DNA of 64,000 nucleotides, taken from contig NZ_JACIEU010000006.1 in the NCBI RefSeq assembly GCF_014197035.1, positions 62,001 to 126,000 on the forward strand, written 5' to 3'. Below the pieces are notes generated by a model. The model saw only the letters and a program-made list of their open reading frames with translations, searched no databases and was not told where the DNA came from. Origin of the DNA: Sphingobium scionense. Its GTDB lineage: Bacteria > Pseudomonadota > Alphaproteobacteria > Sphingomonadales > Sphingomonadaceae. The translations under genes were made by a program, and so were the position numbers. Positions 26,489 to 36,834 of the stretch are shown in pieces (position 1 is the stretch's first letter; every line of letters starts with the position of its first letter).

Positions 26489-27415
26489 TCACTTCGCCAA
26501 CCCCACGGCATCTCTGTTTGCGCCGTCGGCAAACATGCCGACACGCTGGATTTCCCATTCCAGCTCGACGCCGCTCTTTTCCTTGACGCGGCGGCGGACT
26601 TCCTCGCCCAGCGCTTCGATGTCGGCGCTGGTGGCGTCGCCGGTGTTGAGCAGGAAGTTGGTGTGCTTCTCGCTCACCTGCGCGCCGCCCAGCGCGAGGC
26701 CGCGACAGCCCGCTTCATCGACCAGCGCCCAGGCCTTGTGCCCTTCGGGATTCTTGAAGGTCGATCCGCCGGTCTTGCTGCGCAGCGGCTGGCTTTCCTC
26801 GCGCGCGGTGGCGATGCGGTCCATTTCTGCCTGGATCGCGGCTGGTTCGCCGGGTTCGCCCCGGAAGGTGGCCGACACGACAACCGCGCCGTCGACCATG
26901 TTGGAATGGCGATAGCTGTAATGAAGATCGCGGTTGAGCAGGGTCACCTGCTCCCCCGAACGCAGCACGACTTCGCATTCGACCAATATGTCGGCAGTCT
27001 CGCGGCCATAGGCACCGCCATTCATCCGCACGAAGCCGCCGACCGTGCCGGGGATGGAACGGAGAAATTCGAGACCGGCAATGCCGGCATCCCGCGCGGT
27101 CGAGGAGACAAGGATGCCCGACGCACCGCCACCGCAGACCAGCGTAGTGGCGTCCAGCGCCTCCACCTTGGCGAAGGGCTTGCCCAGGCGCACGACCACG
27201 CCCGGCACACCGCCATCGCGAACGATCATGTTGGAGCCAAGGCCCAGCGCCATCACCGGCATCGCCGGACCGAGCATGGCCAGGAAATCGGACAGGTCGT
27301 CGGTGTCCTTGGGCTCGAACAGCCATTGCGCCGCCCCGCCCGCCTTGAACCAGACGAGCGGTGCCAGCGGCGCATCGGCCTTGAGCGCGCCGCGAACGGC
27401 CGGGAGAGAAGCCAT
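26489..27415 (-). CDS. murB: UDP-N-acetylenolpyruvoylglucosamine reductase
   Basis: 308 residues. FAD-binding GLGSNMIVRDGGVPGVVVRLG and the reductase segment RSKTGGSTFKNPEGHKAW with the catalytic serine, plus SEKHTNFLLNTGDATSADI near the C terminus. It reduces UDP-GlcNAc-enolpyruvate to UDP-MurNAc with NADPH. The start is probably ATG 27415, six bases after the stop of the preceding 65-residue gene; a TTG at 27424 in the same frame is possible. The ribosome site is weak, which suggests translational coupling. Confidence 0.94.
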   Translation of the reverse strand: MASLPAVRGALKADAPLAPLVWFKAGGAAQWLFEPKDTDDLSDFLAMLGPAMPVMALGLGSNMIVRDGGVPGVVVRLGKPFAKVEALDATTLVCGGGASGILVSSTARDAGIAGLEFLRSIPGTVGGFVRMNGGAYGRETADILVECEVVLRSGEQVTLLNRDLHYSYRHSNMVDGAVVVSATFRGEPGEPAAIQAEMDRIATAREESQPLRSKTGGSTFKNPEGHKAWALVDEAGCRGLALGGAQVSEKHTNFLLNTGDATSADIEALGEEVRRRVKEKSGVELEWEIQRVGMFADGANRDAVGLAK

Positions 27416-27420
27416 CACCG

Positions 27421-27618
27421 TCAACCGCGCACGCCCCAGAGATTCATCCAGCTCTTCATCGCCTTCATGCCCGCCTCGCCGGCCTGATGCGCGGCCATGC
27501 CGGTCTGCACCTGCTTCTGCGCCGCCTCGACCATGTCGCGCGCGACTTCCACGCCCTGCATCTGCATGTCGATCATGCGCTTCTGCATTTCGAGGCCGAC
27601 ATTGAAGAGCTCGAACAT
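27421..27618 (-). CDS. Uncharacterised 65-residue helical protein between murC and murB
   Basis: I do not recognise this gene. The start ATG overlaps the murC stop by one base (TGATG), and it ends 5 bases before the murB ATG, so it is inside a coupled run of mur genes. The protein is one amphipathic Met/Gln-rich helix: FNVGLEMQKRMIDMQMQGVE, then EVARDMVEAAQKQVQTG, ending SWMNLWGVRG. It has no signal or membrane segment. The composition is slightly phasin-like, but that is only a resemblance. Confidence 0.75.
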   Translation of the reverse strand: MFELFNVGLEMQKRMIDMQMQGVEVARDMVEAAQKQVQTGMAAHQAGEAGMKAMKSWMNLWGVRG

Positions 27619-29045
27619 CAGGCGGTTTCCTTGACCTTGGCGGTGACCCCAGCGGACAGGCCCGCCGCCCATTTGGTGATGTCGCCGGCCCCCAGGCAGA
27701 TGATCATGTCATCAGCCTGGACATCGGCGGCGATGACGCGGGCGAGATCGTCCGCATCGGCGACGGTGGCGGCGTTGCGATGGCCGCGACGCTTGAGCCC
27801 GGCGACCAGCCCCGCGCTGTCGACATCCTCGATCGGCTGCTCGCCGGCGGTATAGACCGGCGCGGCATAAACGATGTCGGCATCGTTGAAGGCCTGCTGG
27901 AAATCATCCATCAGGTCGCGCAGGCGGGTGAAGCGATGCGGCTGGACGACGGCGATCACCCGGCCCTTGGCACCTTCGCGGGCGGCGGCGAGCACCGCCC
28001 TGATCTCGACCGGATGGTGGCCATAATCGTCGATGACGGTGGCGACACCTGCCCCGGCCGGGATTTCGCCGACCTTGGTGAAGCGGCGCTTCACGCCGCC
28101 GAACTTGGCGAAGCCGGTCTGGATGGTCGCGTCGTCGATGCCCATCTGCAACGCCACGCCGATCGCCGCCATGGCGTTCAGCACATTGTGGCGGCCCGGC
28201 ATCGGCATTTCGATCCCCTCGATCCGGCGGGTCGCGCCGTCGCGTTCGCGGATCTGGACGTCGAAGCGATTGCCGCCGGGCACCGGCTGGACATTCTCGC
28301 CGCGAATATCGGCCTGGGCGGAGAAGCCATAGGTGACGATGCGGCGGTCCTGCACACGCGGCAGGATGGCCTGCACCTCGGGATGGTCGAGGCAGAGCAT
28401 CGCCGCGCCATAGAAGGGCACATTCTCGACAAACTCGACAAAGGCGTCCTTCACCGCGTCGAAGCTGCCATAATGGTCGAGATGTTCGGGATCGATATTG
28501 GTCACGACCGCGATCGTGCCGTCGAGGCGCAGGAAGCTGCCGTCGCTCTCATCGGCTTCCACGACCATCCAGTCGCTGTTGCCCAGGCGCGCGTTGGAGC
28601 CATAGCTGTTGATGATGCCGCCGTTGATGACGGTCGGATCGACCCCGCCCGCATCCAGCAGCGCCGCGACCATCGAGGTGGTCGTGGTCTTGCCATGGGT
28701 GCCGGCGATGGCGACCGTGGACTTAAGGCGCATCAGTTCGGCCAGCATTTCCGCGCGGCGGATCACCGGTACGCGATTTTCCAGCGCCAGTTCCACTTCC
28801 GGATTGCCGCGCTTGATCGCGGTCGAGGTGACGACCACGGCGGCATCGCCCAGATTTTCGGCCTTGTGGCCGATCATCACCTTGATGCCCTTGGCGCGCA
28901 GCCCTTCCACGACATAGCCTTCGGCGACGTCGGATCCTTGAACCTTGTAACCCAGATTATGCATGACTTCGGCGATACCGGACATGCCGATGCCGCCAAT
29001 GCCGATGAAATGGATCGTGCCGATGTCGGTGCCGACACCCTTCAT
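27618..29045 (-). CDS. murC: UDP-N-acetylmuramate--L-alanine ligase
   Basis: 475 residues. Rossmann start [25 protein letters not shown] loop [20 protein letters not shown] at about 112-131, DESDGSF in the central domain, and [18 protein letters not shown] in the C-terminal domain. It adds the first amino acid, L-alanine, to UDP-MurNAc. The stop overlaps the 65-residue gene's start. A dispersed repeat occupies the spacer from murG. Confidence 0.97.
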   Translation of the reverse strand: MKGVGTDIGTIHFIGIGGIGMSGIAEVMHNLGYKVQGSDVAEGYVVEGLRAKGIKVMIGHKAENLGDAAVVVTSTAIKRGNPEVELALENRVPVIRRAEMLAELMRLKSTVAIAGTHGKTTTTSMVAALLDAGGVDPTVINGGIINSYGSNARLGNSDWMVVEADESDGSFLRLDGTIAVVTNIDPEHLDHYGSFDAVKDAFVEFVENVPFYGAAMLCLDHPEVQAILPRVQDRRIVTYGFSAQADIRGENVQPVPGGNRFDVQIRERDGATRRIEGIEMPMPGRHNVLNAMAAIGVALQMGIDDATIQTGFAKFGGVKRRFTKVGEIPAGAGVATVIDDYGHHPVEIRAVLAAAREGAKGRVIAVVQPHRFTRLRDLMDDFQQAFNDADIVYAAPVYTAGEQPIEDVDSAGLVAGLKRRGHRNAATVADADDLARVIAADVQADDMIICLGAGDITKWAAGLSAGVTAKVKETA

Positions 29046-29068
29046 GCGTTTAACTCCGAAACAACACC

Positions 29069-29154
29069 GTCATCCCAGCGAAAGCTGGGATCTCTCTTTT
29101 CTTCAAGAGCGACGGAGACAGAAGAAGTGAGATGCCAGCCTTCGCTGGCATGAC
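29069..29154. repeat. Dispersed repeat GTCATCCCAGCGAAAGCTGGGATCTC, copy B
   Basis: It begins GTCATCCCAGCGAAAG at 29069 and ends with the inverted CCTTCGCTGGCATGAC at 29154. It is shorter than copy A (86 versus 108 bases) because the middle differs. It is located in the murG to murC junction. Confidence 0.9.
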
Positions 29155-29169
29155 GGAAGAGGGATGCCA

Positions 29170-30351
29170 TCAGGCCGGCACCCCCTGCAAATTGAGCGTG
29201 GTCGGCGTGGGGCCGACACGAAGCGGGTCATTCATGATCGGCGCGGGGCCGATGCTTTCGAGCAGGTCGGCCATGTCGCGCGCCGCATCCGGGCGGCCAC
29301 AGGCACGGGCGCGCTTGGCGGCATTTTGCAGGGCGCCGGGTTCCAGCGCCATCTTCTGCATCTGCTTGGCCAGTTCCACGGCGGTGAAGCGCGACTGGGT
29401 TATGGTGCGGGCGCCGCCAGCCTCGGTCATCTCGCGCGCATTGGCGGTCTGGTGATCGTCCATGGCGCTGGGCAGCGGCACCAGGATGGCGGGACGGCCG
29501 GCACAGGTCAGCTCGGCCAGGGTCGATGCCCCTGCCCGCGCGATCATCAGGTGCGACCAGCCCAGCTTTTCGGGCACGTCGTTGAAATAGGTGGCGAGAT
29601 CGGCCGGGATTTCCATCTCGGCATAGGTGGCACGCACCCGCTCGATATCCTCGGCCCGGCACTGCTGCGTCACCTGAAGGCGGCGGCGCAGCGCGATCGG
29701 CAGCATCGACAGCCCTTCGGGCACGACGCTCGACAGGATGCTCGCCCCCTGACTGCCGCCGATCACCAGCACGCGGAACACGCTCTCATCGGTCAGCGCG
29801 GGAAATTCCTCGTCGCGCAGCGCCTTCACTTCCTCGCGCACCGGATTGCCGACCAGATGCACCTTGCCGGCATATTTGTCCTTGAGGCGCTCGACCACCG
29901 GATAGGCGGTGGCGATCGCGTCGACCCGGCCGGCGAGCAGGCGGTTGACCCGGCCCAGCACCGCATTCTGTTCATGGATTGCGGTCGGTATGCCGTCGGC
30001 CAGCGCGCCCAGCAGTGCAGGCATGGCGGGATAGCCGCCAAAGCCGACCACGGCAGTCGGCTTGAACGTGTCGTTGAGCCGACGGGCCATCGCCCGGCCG
30101 GCCAGGATCGCCTTCAAGGCGCCGGGCCAGCTCGCCGGATTCTTGGTCATGCGTCCCGCGGGCATGACATGGACCTGAGCCCGGTTTTCTGGGGCCTTGT
30201 CGAAGATGCCTGGGATCTTGGCGCCGCGTTCATCGGTGACGAGGGCGACATGATGGCCGCGCGCCATCAGCTCCTCTGCCACCGCATGCGCGGGAATCAT
30301 ATGACCACCCGTCCCGCCGGCGGCGAGGACGAAGTGACGGGAAATGCTCAT
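29170..30351 (-). CDS. murG: UDP-GlcNAc:undecaprenyl-PP-MurNAc-pentapeptide GlcNAc transferase
   Basis: 393 residues, GT-B fold. HFVLAAGGTGGHMIPAHAVAEEL at the N terminus contains the G-loop; VVGFGGYPAMPALLGAL and IHEQNAVLGRVNRLLA follow; RVLVIGGSQGASILSSVVP is the C-domain G-loop; and the UDP-GlcNAc site lies in RAGASTLAELTCAGRPAILVPLPSAMDDHQTANA. It makes lipid II from lipid I on the cytoplasmic face of the membrane. ATG 30351 overlaps the ftsW stop (ATGA). Confidence 0.97.
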   Translation of the reverse strand: MSISRHFVLAAGGTGGHMIPAHAVAEELMARGHHVALVTDERGAKIPGIFDKAPENRAQVHVMPAGRMTKNPASWPGALKAILAGRAMARRLNDTFKPTAVVGFGGYPAMPALLGALADGIPTAIHEQNAVLGRVNRLLAGRVDAIATAYPVVERLKDKYAGKVHLVGNPVREEVKALRDEEFPALTDESVFRVLVIGGSQGASILSSVVPEGLSMLPIALRRRLQVTQQCRAEDIERVRATYAEMEIPADLATYFNDVPEKLGWSHLMIARAGASTLAELTCAGRPAILVPLPSAMDDHQTANAREMTEAGGARTITQSRFTAVELAKQMQKMALEPGALQNAAKRARACGRPDAARDMADLLESIGPAPIMNDPLRVGPTPTTLNLQGVPA

Positions 30352-31574
30352 CGACCACTCCATTTGACGACCGTGTGCCGACCCATGAAGGGGTTGCGCC
30401 GCGTGAATGCGAGCAGCAGGCCGACGCCGATACAAAGCGCCAGCATAGAGGAGCCACCGTAGCTGATAAAGGGCAGCGTCATACCCTTGGACGGAAAAAT
30501 CTGCGCATTGACGCCCATATTGATGATCGCCTGCAGTCCGAACTGGGTGGTGAGGCCGGCGGCGGCGAAGATGGTGAAATTATCCTCCTCATCCAGCAGG
30601 CGCAGCAGCACGCGCACGATGATCGCCAGATAGACGCAGGCGATGGCGATGCAGGCCAACAGCCCGAACTCCTCGCCGATCACCGAGAAAATATAGTCGG
30701 TATGCGCTTCGGGCAGGCGGAACTTGTTCTGGCCGCCGCCCGGCCCGACGCCGGTGAAGCCGCCATGGGTGATGGTTCGAAAGGCCAGGTCCGTCTGGTC
30801 CGGGCCGGTGTCCATCTGGACGCCGATGCCCAGGAAGTCGTTGATGCGCTGGCGGCCATTTTCATAGAACATGTAGACCGCGACCAGTCCGGCCAGCGCC
30901 AGCCCGCCCAGCATGGCGATCCAGCGCATTTCGAGGCCCGAGAGCATCAGCAGCACGCCCCAGCAGGCGAGGAAGATGACCGTCTGGCCAAAGTCCGGCT
31001 GCTTCATCAGGATTGCCGCGATCAGCAGCGTCATGGCCCCGGTCAGCGGCATCACAGGCAGGCTCTGATCCTTCGCACGCAGCGACAGCAGCCAGGCCAG
31101 CGTCACCACATAGACCGGCTTCAGGAACTCCGAAGGCTGGAAGCGGAAGCCCGGCAGGTCGATCCAGCGCTTGGCGCCGTTCACGGTGGAACCGAGCAGC
31201 GGCACGAACAGCAGCATCAGGAAGAAGAAGACAGCCAGGAAGATCGCCAGCCGCCGCGCCTGTGGCCGGGGCAGCATGGAGATGACCAGCATGATCGGCA
31301 GGCCGATGAACACCCAGATCAGCTGGCGATAGAAATAGATGAGCGGATTGACCGCCACCTGCGCGGTCGAACGATCGATCGCGGCCACCGGCGATGCGGC
31401 AGCCACGGCGACCAGCCCGATCGCCATCAGCGCGACGATCAGCGACAGCAGCACCCGGTCGATTTCCCAGAACCAGATGGCCAGCGCGGTACGCTCGCGC
31501 GGCACGGTGCGGGTCTTGAAGCCCTTCACCAGTTCGCCCGCCCTGAACATACCTTTCCGTCCCTCGCTATCCAT
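30348..31574 (-). CDS. ftsW: Lipid II polymerase FtsW
   Basis: 408 residues, SEDS family. About ten membrane helices follow a 30-residue cytoplasmic tail. Conserved segments include LPGFRFQPSEFLKPVYVV and GAMTLLIAAILMKQPDFGQT, the catalytic-loop region SVIGEEFG, and the final GMTLPFISYGGSSMLALCIGVGLLLAF, a hallmark of FtsW/RodA. FtsW polymerises septal peptidoglycan with FtsI, which is encoded in the same cluster. It starts 38 bases after murD. A second in-frame ATG lies at 31550. Confidence 0.96.
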   Translation of the reverse strand: MDSEGRKGMFRAGELVKGFKTRTVPRERTALAIWFWEIDRVLLSLIVALMAIGLVAVAAASPVAAIDRSTAQVAVNPLIYFYRQLIWVFIGLPIMLVISMLPRPQARRLAIFLAVFFFLMLLFVPLLGSTVNGAKRWIDLPGFRFQPSEFLKPVYVVTLAWLLSLRAKDQSLPVMPLTGAMTLLIAAILMKQPDFGQTVIFLACWGVLLMLSGLEMRWIAMLGGLALAGLVAVYMFYENGRQRINDFLGIGVQMDTGPDQTDLAFRTITHGGFTGVGPGGGQNKFRLPEAHTDYIFSVIGEEFGLLACIAIACVYLAIIVRVLLRLLDEEDNFTIFAAAGLTTQFGLQAIINMGVNAQIFPSKGMTLPFISYGGSSMLALCIGVGLLLAFTRRNPFMGRHTVVKWSGR

Positions 31575-31612
31575 CCCGTTGCCCCCGATCGCCCTGTCTA
31601 TTCCAGTGCGTT

Positions 31613-32926
31613 CTATTCCAGCGCGTTCACGGCCGCGGCAAAGGCATCGCCGCGCGCCTCGAAATCCCGGAACTGGTCGAAACTGGCGCAGGCCGGCGAC
31701 AGCAGCACGACATCGCCCGGCTGGGCGATGCGCGCGGCGCGACGGACGGCGGCGCTCAGCATCTCGCTGTCATCGACCGCCATGTGCGGCCGCAGCAGGT
31801 CGGCAAACATGTGCCCCGCCTCACCGATGGTGTAGGCATGGGCGATATTGCCATAATAAGGCGCGCATTCGTCCAGATTGTCGGACTTGGCGACGCCGCC
31901 CAAAATCCAGTGGATGCGGGGCTTGCCATCCTTCGCCGGCCAGGCGCCCAGCGCCGGGGCGGTCGAGGCGGCATTGGTCGCCTTGCTATCATTGACGTAG
32001 AGCACGCCATTATGCGTTCCCACCGCCTGCATCCGGTGCGGCAGGCTGGCATAGCTGGCGAGCGCCGCCATGATGGTCGCGTCGTCGATGCCCAACGCCC
32101 GGCCGACCGCGATCGCGACGGCGGCATTCTGTGCATTGTGCGGCCCCTGCAGCGACGGCCAGCCAAGCTGAGCCTCCGGATCGATATCGGCGGCTTTCAC
32201 TTCGCGCAGTTGCGCCGGGGCCGATGCGGCAATGCCGCGGCTCGGCTCATCCTCGGTCGCGATCACGGCAACATGATCGGCCGACTGCATCGCAAACAAT
32301 CGCGCCTTCGACGCGACATAACCTGCAAAGCCATTGTAGCGATCAAGATGGTCGGGCGTGATGTTGAGCAGCACCGCGACGTCGCAGTCGAGGCTGTGGG
32401 TCAGGTCGATCTGGTAGCTCGACAGTTCCAGCACATAGACGCCCACGCCGTGCAGGTTCGGCTCCAGCGGCGGCTGGCTCAGGATCGGCAGGCCGATATT
32501 GCCGCCCATCACTGTGGGATAGCCCGCCTGTTCGATGATATGATGGATCAGCGCCGTGGTGGTCGACTTGCCGTTGGTGCCGCTGATGCCGACGACCTTG
32601 TGCGGCGGCAGCGTCGGCCGGGCGAGCGCGAACAGTTCGATGTCGCCGATGATCGGCACGCCGGCGATCTTGGCACGCATGGCGATGGGGTGACGGTTCA
32701 GCGGCACGCCCGGCGACACGACGATGCCGTCGAAACCGGCCAGGTCGATCTCCATCGGGTCACCCAGTTCCGCCTTGTCGGCGACGGCCGCCCGCGCTTC
32801 CTCGCGACTGTCCCAGGCGACGACACGCGCGCCGCTGGCGACGAGCGTCTCGACCGTGGCGAGCCCCGAACGGGCCAGCCCCAATACGGCGTAGGTCTTC
32901 CCCTTGAAGGCCTGCGAAACGATCAT
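31613..32926 (-). CDS. murD: UDP-N-acetylmuramoyl-L-alanine--D-glutamate ligase
   Basis: 437 residues. ATP loop VVGISGTNGKSTTTALIHHI at about 112-131, then the central LELSSYQIDLTHSL, NITPDHLDRY and the C-terminal NDSKATNAAST/WILGGVAKSDNLDEC. It adds D-glutamate to UDP-MurNAc-L-Ala. It begins 4 bases after the mraY stop, in the normal mraY-murD-ftsW order. Confidence 0.97.
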   Translation of the reverse strand: MIVSQAFKGKTYAVLGLARSGLATVETLVASGARVVAWDSREEARAAVADKAELGDPMEIDLAGFDGIVVSPGVPLNRHPIAMRAKIAGVPIIGDIELFALARPTLPPHKVVGISGTNGKSTTTALIHHIIEQAGYPTVMGGNIGLPILSQPPLEPNLHGVGVYVLELSSYQIDLTHSLDCDVAVLLNITPDHLDRYNGFAGYVASKARLFAMQSADHVAVIATEDEPSRGIAASAPAQLREVKAADIDPEAQLGWPSLQGPHNAQNAAVAIAVGRALGIDDATIMAALASYASLPHRMQAVGTHNGVLYVNDSKATNAASTAPALGAWPAKDGKPRIHWILGGVAKSDNLDECAPYYGNIAHAYTIGEAGHMFADLLRPHMAVDDSEMLSAAVRRAARIAQPGDVVLLSPACASFDQFRDFEARGDAFAAAVNALE

Positions 32927-32930
32927 CCGC

Positions 32931-34004
32931 TTACCTCAGCTTCAGCGTGGCGAGGCCGGCGAGCGCCAGCACGAAGGAGATGATCCAGAAGCGGATCACC
33001 ACGGTCGGTTCGGCCCAGCCAAGCTGTTCGAAATGATGGTGGATCGGTGCCATCTTGAACACGCGCCTGCCGGTCCGCTTGTAGAAGAAGACCTGGATGA
33101 TGACCGACAGCGCCTCGACCACGAACAGGCCGCCGACGACACCCAGCACGATTTCATGATGGGCGGTGACCGCAATCACGCCGATCGTGCCGCCCAGCGC
33201 GAGCGAGCCAGTGTCCCCCATGAAGACGGCGGCGGGCGGCGCGTTGAACCACAGGAAGGCCAGCCCCGCCCCGATGATCGCGCCGCACAGGATGGTGAGG
33301 TTGCCCGCACCCGGCACATGCGGGATGCCAAGATAGTTGGCGAAGTCGGCACGACCGACGAGATAGACGATCGCCATGAAGGCCATGCAGGCGATGATGA
33401 CCGGCATGGTGGCCAGGCCGTCAAGCCCGTCGGTCAGGTTCACCGCATTGCCGAAAGCAACGATGACGAAGGCCGCGAACAGGAAGTAGAACGGCCCAAG
33501 CTCGATCGCCGGCCCATTGTAGAAGGGCACGTAGAGCGCGGTATTGCCATGCTGGTTGACGATCATCCAGGCAGCGAAACCGGCGATCAGGAATTCGAAC
33601 AGCAGGCGCATCCTGGCCGACAGCCCCTTGTGGCTGGCCTTGGTCACCTTGTCATAATCGTCGAGGAAGCCGATTGCGCCGAAGCCCAGCGTGACGAACA
33701 GACAGGCCCAGACATAGGTGGAGGACAGGTCCATCCACAGCAGCACCGATATGACCATGGAGGTCAGGATCATCAGCCCGCCCATGGTCGGCGTGCCGCG
33801 CTTGGCAAGATGACTCTGCGGCCCGTCGCTGCGGATCGGCTGGCCCTTGCCCTGGCGCACGCGCAGCCAGCCGATGAATTTGGGGCCGATGACGAGGCCG
33901 ATGATCAGCGCGGTCGCGATCGCCGCGCCCGCCCGGAAGGACAGGTAGCGGATAAGGTTGAAGGCCCCCGCAAAATCCAGGGTCTGGGCAAGCCAGTAGA
34001 GCAT
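32931..34004 (-). CDS. mraY: Phospho-N-acetylmuramoyl-pentapeptide transferase
   Basis: 357 residues, ten membrane helices. Family marks are KRGTPTMGG near 91, [11 protein letters not shown] near 112 with the catalytic aspartates, [11 protein letters not shown] near 190, and [13 protein letters not shown] near 320 (the HHH motif). It transfers phospho-MurNAc-pentapeptide to undecaprenyl phosphate to form lipid I. Its start codon overlaps the murF stop by one base. Confidence 0.97.
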   Translation of the reverse strand: MLYWLAQTLDFAGAFNLIRYLSFRAGAAIATALIIGLVIGPKFIGWLRVRQGKGQPIRSDGPQSHLAKRGTPTMGGLMILTSMVISVLLWMDLSSTYVWACLFVTLGFGAIGFLDDYDKVTKASHKGLSARMRLLFEFLIAGFAAWMIVNQHGNTALYVPFYNGPAIELGPFYFLFAAFVIVAFGNAVNLTDGLDGLATMPVIIACMAFMAIVYLVGRADFANYLGIPHVPGAGNLTILCGAIIGAGLAFLWFNAPPAAVFMGDTGSLALGGTIGVIAVTAHHEIVLGVVGGLFVVEALSVIIQVFFYKRTGRRVFKMAPIHHHFEQLGWAEPTVVIRFWIISFVLALAGLATLKLR

Positions 34005-35395
34005 CAGTCTTTATCTCCGTCGCGGGCGGCATCGCCAAGGGCGGCGACCAGGCGGGACAGCCCGATGCCATTGGAGCCCTTGACCAGGATCGCGTCACCC
34101 GCGCGCATTTCCTTGTTGATCAGATCGGTGGCCGACGCGGCGTCGGGCACATGGGCGAAGGCGACGAGCCCCCCAAGGGCGTCGGCCAGCGGGGCCATCT
34201 CCTCGCCCACCAAAATCGCATAGTCGACGCCATTCTCGCTCAACGGTTGCGAGAGTGCGGCGTGCAGTTCGGTGCTGCGGCTGCCCAGTTCGCGCATGCC
34301 GCCCAGCACGGCGATGCGGCGGTCGGCCTGCTCCCGGCCGAGCTGCTTGAGGGTCGCCGCCATGCTGAGCGGATTGGCGTTATAGCTTTCGTCGATCAGC
34401 AGCGCCTCTCCGCCCGCCACCGGCAGGATGCGGCGCTCGCCACGGCCGGGCAGGCCGGGCATTTCCGCCAGTGCCAGACCGGCGACAGCCAGATCGCCGC
34501 CCAGCGCCTCGACCGCGGCCAGCACGGCAAGTGCATTGGATACCCAATGCTCGCCCGGCGCCCCGACGGTGAAACAGAGTTCCGCGCCGGGCAGCCCCGC
34601 CGTGACCAGCGTGCCGCCGCCCGGCGCCGGCACGGTATCGCGCACGAAAATATCCGCCTCCGGGCTGAAGCCGAAGGTCAGGATATGATCGGCATGACGC
34701 TCCGCCTTGCCATAGAGGGTAGCGACATGCGGGCTGTCATAGGGAATGATCGCGGTGCCGCCCGGCTCCACCCCCTCGAAAATCTCGGCCTTGGCCTCGG
34801 CGATCTTTTCCTCGGTGCCGAAAAATTCGATATGAGCGGGGGCGATGGCGGTGACGATCGCGACATGGGGGCGCACCTGGCGCGTCAGCGCGGCCAGTTC
34901 GCCGGCATGGTTCATGCCCATTTCGAACACGCCATAGGCTGCGTCGCGCGGCATCCGCGCCAGGCTGAGCGGTACGCCGACATGGTTGTTATAGCTTTTG
35001 ACCGAACGGTGGACGCCCCCTGGGCACACCCGATCAAGCGCCAGGAACAGGGCTTCCTTGGTCCCTGTCTTGCCGACCGATCCTGTCACGCCGATGATCT
35101 TCGCACCGCTGCGCTTGCGCGACGCGCGGCCCAGCGCTTCCAGCGCGGCGGCGCTATCGGGCACCAGCACATGGGGATGATCGACCGGCTCGCTGACGAT
35201 CGCGCCCGCCGCGCCCTGAGCAAAGGCCTTGTCGATGAACTTGTGGCCGTCGGTGGTTTCGCCCTTCATCGCGACGAACAGATCGCCCACGCCCACCTCG
35301 CGACTGTCGAAGGCGACGCCCGAAACGGCGAACGGCGCCGACACGGCGCCGCCCGTAGCTGCTGCGATCTCGGCCGAGGTCCAGAGATCGCTCAC
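34004..35395 (-). CDS. murF: UDP-MurNAc-tripeptide--D-Ala-D-Ala ligase
   Basis: 463 residues from the GTG at 35395. ATP loop [17 protein letters not shown] at about 103-119, with [15 protein letters not shown] and [19 protein letters not shown] in the later domains. It attaches the D-Ala-D-Ala dipeptide made by Ddl. I prefer GTG 35395, which overlaps the murE stop as GTGA; an ATG three codons earlier at 35404 is the alternative. The cluster places it between murE and mraY, as usual. Confidence 0.96.
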   Translation of the reverse strand: MSDLWTSAEIAAATGGAVSAPFAVSGVAFDSREVGVGDLFVAMKGETTDGHKFIDKAFAQGAAGAIVSEPVDHPHVLVPDSAAALEALGRASRKRSGAKIIGVTGSVGKTGTKEALFLALDRVCPGGVHRSVKSYNNHVGVPLSLARMPRDAAYGVFEMGMNHAGELAALTRQVRPHVAIVTAIAPAHIEFFGTEEKIAEAKAEIFEGVEPGGTAIIPYDSPHVATLYGKAERHADHILTFGFSPEADIFVRDTVPAPGGGTLVTAGLPGAELCFTVGAPGEHWVSNALAVLAAVEALGGDLAVAGLALAEMPGLPGRGERRILPVAGGEALLIDESYNANPLSMAATLKQLGREQADRRIAVLGGMRELGSRSTELHAALSQPLSENGVDYAILVGEEMAPLADALGGLVAFAHVPDAASATDLINKEMRAGDAILVKGSNGIGLSRLVAALGDAARDGDKD

Positions 35396-36834
35396 CCCGC
35401 GCACTCCCGGGCCACGGTGACATCGTCAAAGGGTAGCACCCGGTTGCCGATGATCTGGCCCTGCTCATGCCCCTTGCCGGCGAGCAGGACGATATCGTCG
35501 CCCCCTGCCTGACCGATGGCGGCGGCGATCGCCGCGCGGCGCCCGCCAATTTCCTCCGCCCCCGGCGCGCCCGCCATCACGGCGGCGCGGATCGCGGAGG
35601 GTTCCTCCGAACGGGGATTGTCGTCGGTGACGATCACATGGTCGGCCAGGTCCGCCGCCACCTTGCCCATCAGCGGGCGCTTGCCCGCGTCGCGATCGCC
35701 GCCGGCGCCAAACAGGGCAATCAGCCTGCCTTTGGTATGGGGGCGCAGCGCCTCGATCGCGGCGCGCAGGCCGTCGGGCGTATGGGCATAGTCGACATAA
35801 ACGGGGGCACCCGCCCTGCTGATGACCGCGCGTTCCAGACGGCCGCGCACCGGCTGGACCCGACCCAGCAATTCCAGCACCTTGGCGGTGTCGCCGCCGG
35901 TCGCGATGACGAGGCCGGCCGCCGTCAGCGCATTGGCCGCCTGATAGGCGCCGATCAGCGGCAGATTGACCTTGTAGAGCTTGCCGTCGGCTTCGATTTC
36001 CAGCGTCTGGCCCAACTGGGTCGGGGTGCGGTTGGCAAGACGCAGTGCCTGCCCCTGCACCCCGACGCTCAGCACACGAAGCCCCCGCTTCGTAGCCCGC
36101 TGGATCGCCTTGTCCGACCATTCATCGTCGGCCCAGATGACGGCGGCGCCGCCATCACCCACGACTTCGTCGAACAGGCGCATCTTGGCGTCGAAATAGC
36201 TATCCATGTCGCCATGATAATCGAGATGATCGCGCGACAGGTTGGTGAAGGCGCCGGCCGCAACCGGCAGGCCTTCGGTGCGATACTGGTCAAGGCCATG
36301 GCTCGACGCCTCGAACGCGGCATGAGTGATGCCCTCGCGCTTGAGGCCCGACATGTTGGCGAGGAAGGTGACGATGTCCGGCGTGGTGAGGCCGGTCGAC
36401 ACCTGATCGACCGAGGTGGTGACGCCTAGCGTGCCGATCGAGGCCGACTTGTGGCCCAGCATCCGCCACAGCTGGCGCGCCAGTTCGACCGTGCTGGTCT
36501 TGCCATTGGTGCCGGTGACGGCGACGGTCACATCGGGGAATGGCGCGAAATAGCGCGCGGCCAGTTGCGCGAACAGGCGGCGGGGATTGGCGTCGGCGAT
36601 ATGCACCGCGCCCTCGACCTTCGCCTCCGGCCGGGCCACGACCGCAACCGCGCCGGCCTTTACCGCGTCGGCAATGAAATCCTCGCCATTGACGCGCAGC
36701 CCCTGAAAGGCACCAAAGATGGTGCCCGGCGCGACCTTGCGATTGTCGATGGCAAAACCCGTCACGGACGTGTCGAGGCCGGTGCTGCCACCGACCTCGA
36801 CGCCCAGCTCCTCGATTAGCGACCCGAGGCGCAT
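35392..36834 (-). CDS. murE: UDP-MurNAc-L-Ala-D-Glu--meso-diaminopimelate ligase
   Basis: 480 residues. ATP loop VAVTGTNGKTSTVELARQL at about 112-130. The substrate-specificity motif DNPR is present in VIVTDDNPRSEEPSAI; this Arg selects meso-diaminopimelate, so the peptidoglycan is of the usual Gram-negative DAP type. ATG 36834 overlaps the ftsI stop by one base; the frame is open much further upstream into ftsI, but that part is a shadow. Confidence 0.97.
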   Translation of the reverse strand: MRLGSLIEELGVEVGGSTGLDTSVTGFAIDNRKVAPGTIFGAFQGLRVNGEDFIADAVKAGAVAVVARPEAKVEGAVHIADANPRRLFAQLAARYFAPFPDVTVAVTGTNGKTSTVELARQLWRMLGHKSASIGTLGVTTSVDQVSTGLTTPDIVTFLANMSGLKREGITHAAFEASSHGLDQYRTEGLPVAAGAFTNLSRDHLDYHGDMDSYFDAKMRLFDEVVGDGGAAVIWADDEWSDKAIQRATKRGLRVLSVGVQGQALRLANRTPTQLGQTLEIEADGKLYKVNLPLIGAYQAANALTAAGLVIATGGDTAKVLELLGRVQPVRGRLERAVISRAGAPVYVDYAHTPDGLRAAIEALRPHTKGRLIALFGAGGDRDAGKRPLMGKVAADLADHVIVTDDNPRSEEPSAIRAAVMAGAPGAEEIGGRRAAIAAAIGQAGGDDIVLLAGKGHEQGQIIGNRVLPFDDVTVARECAG

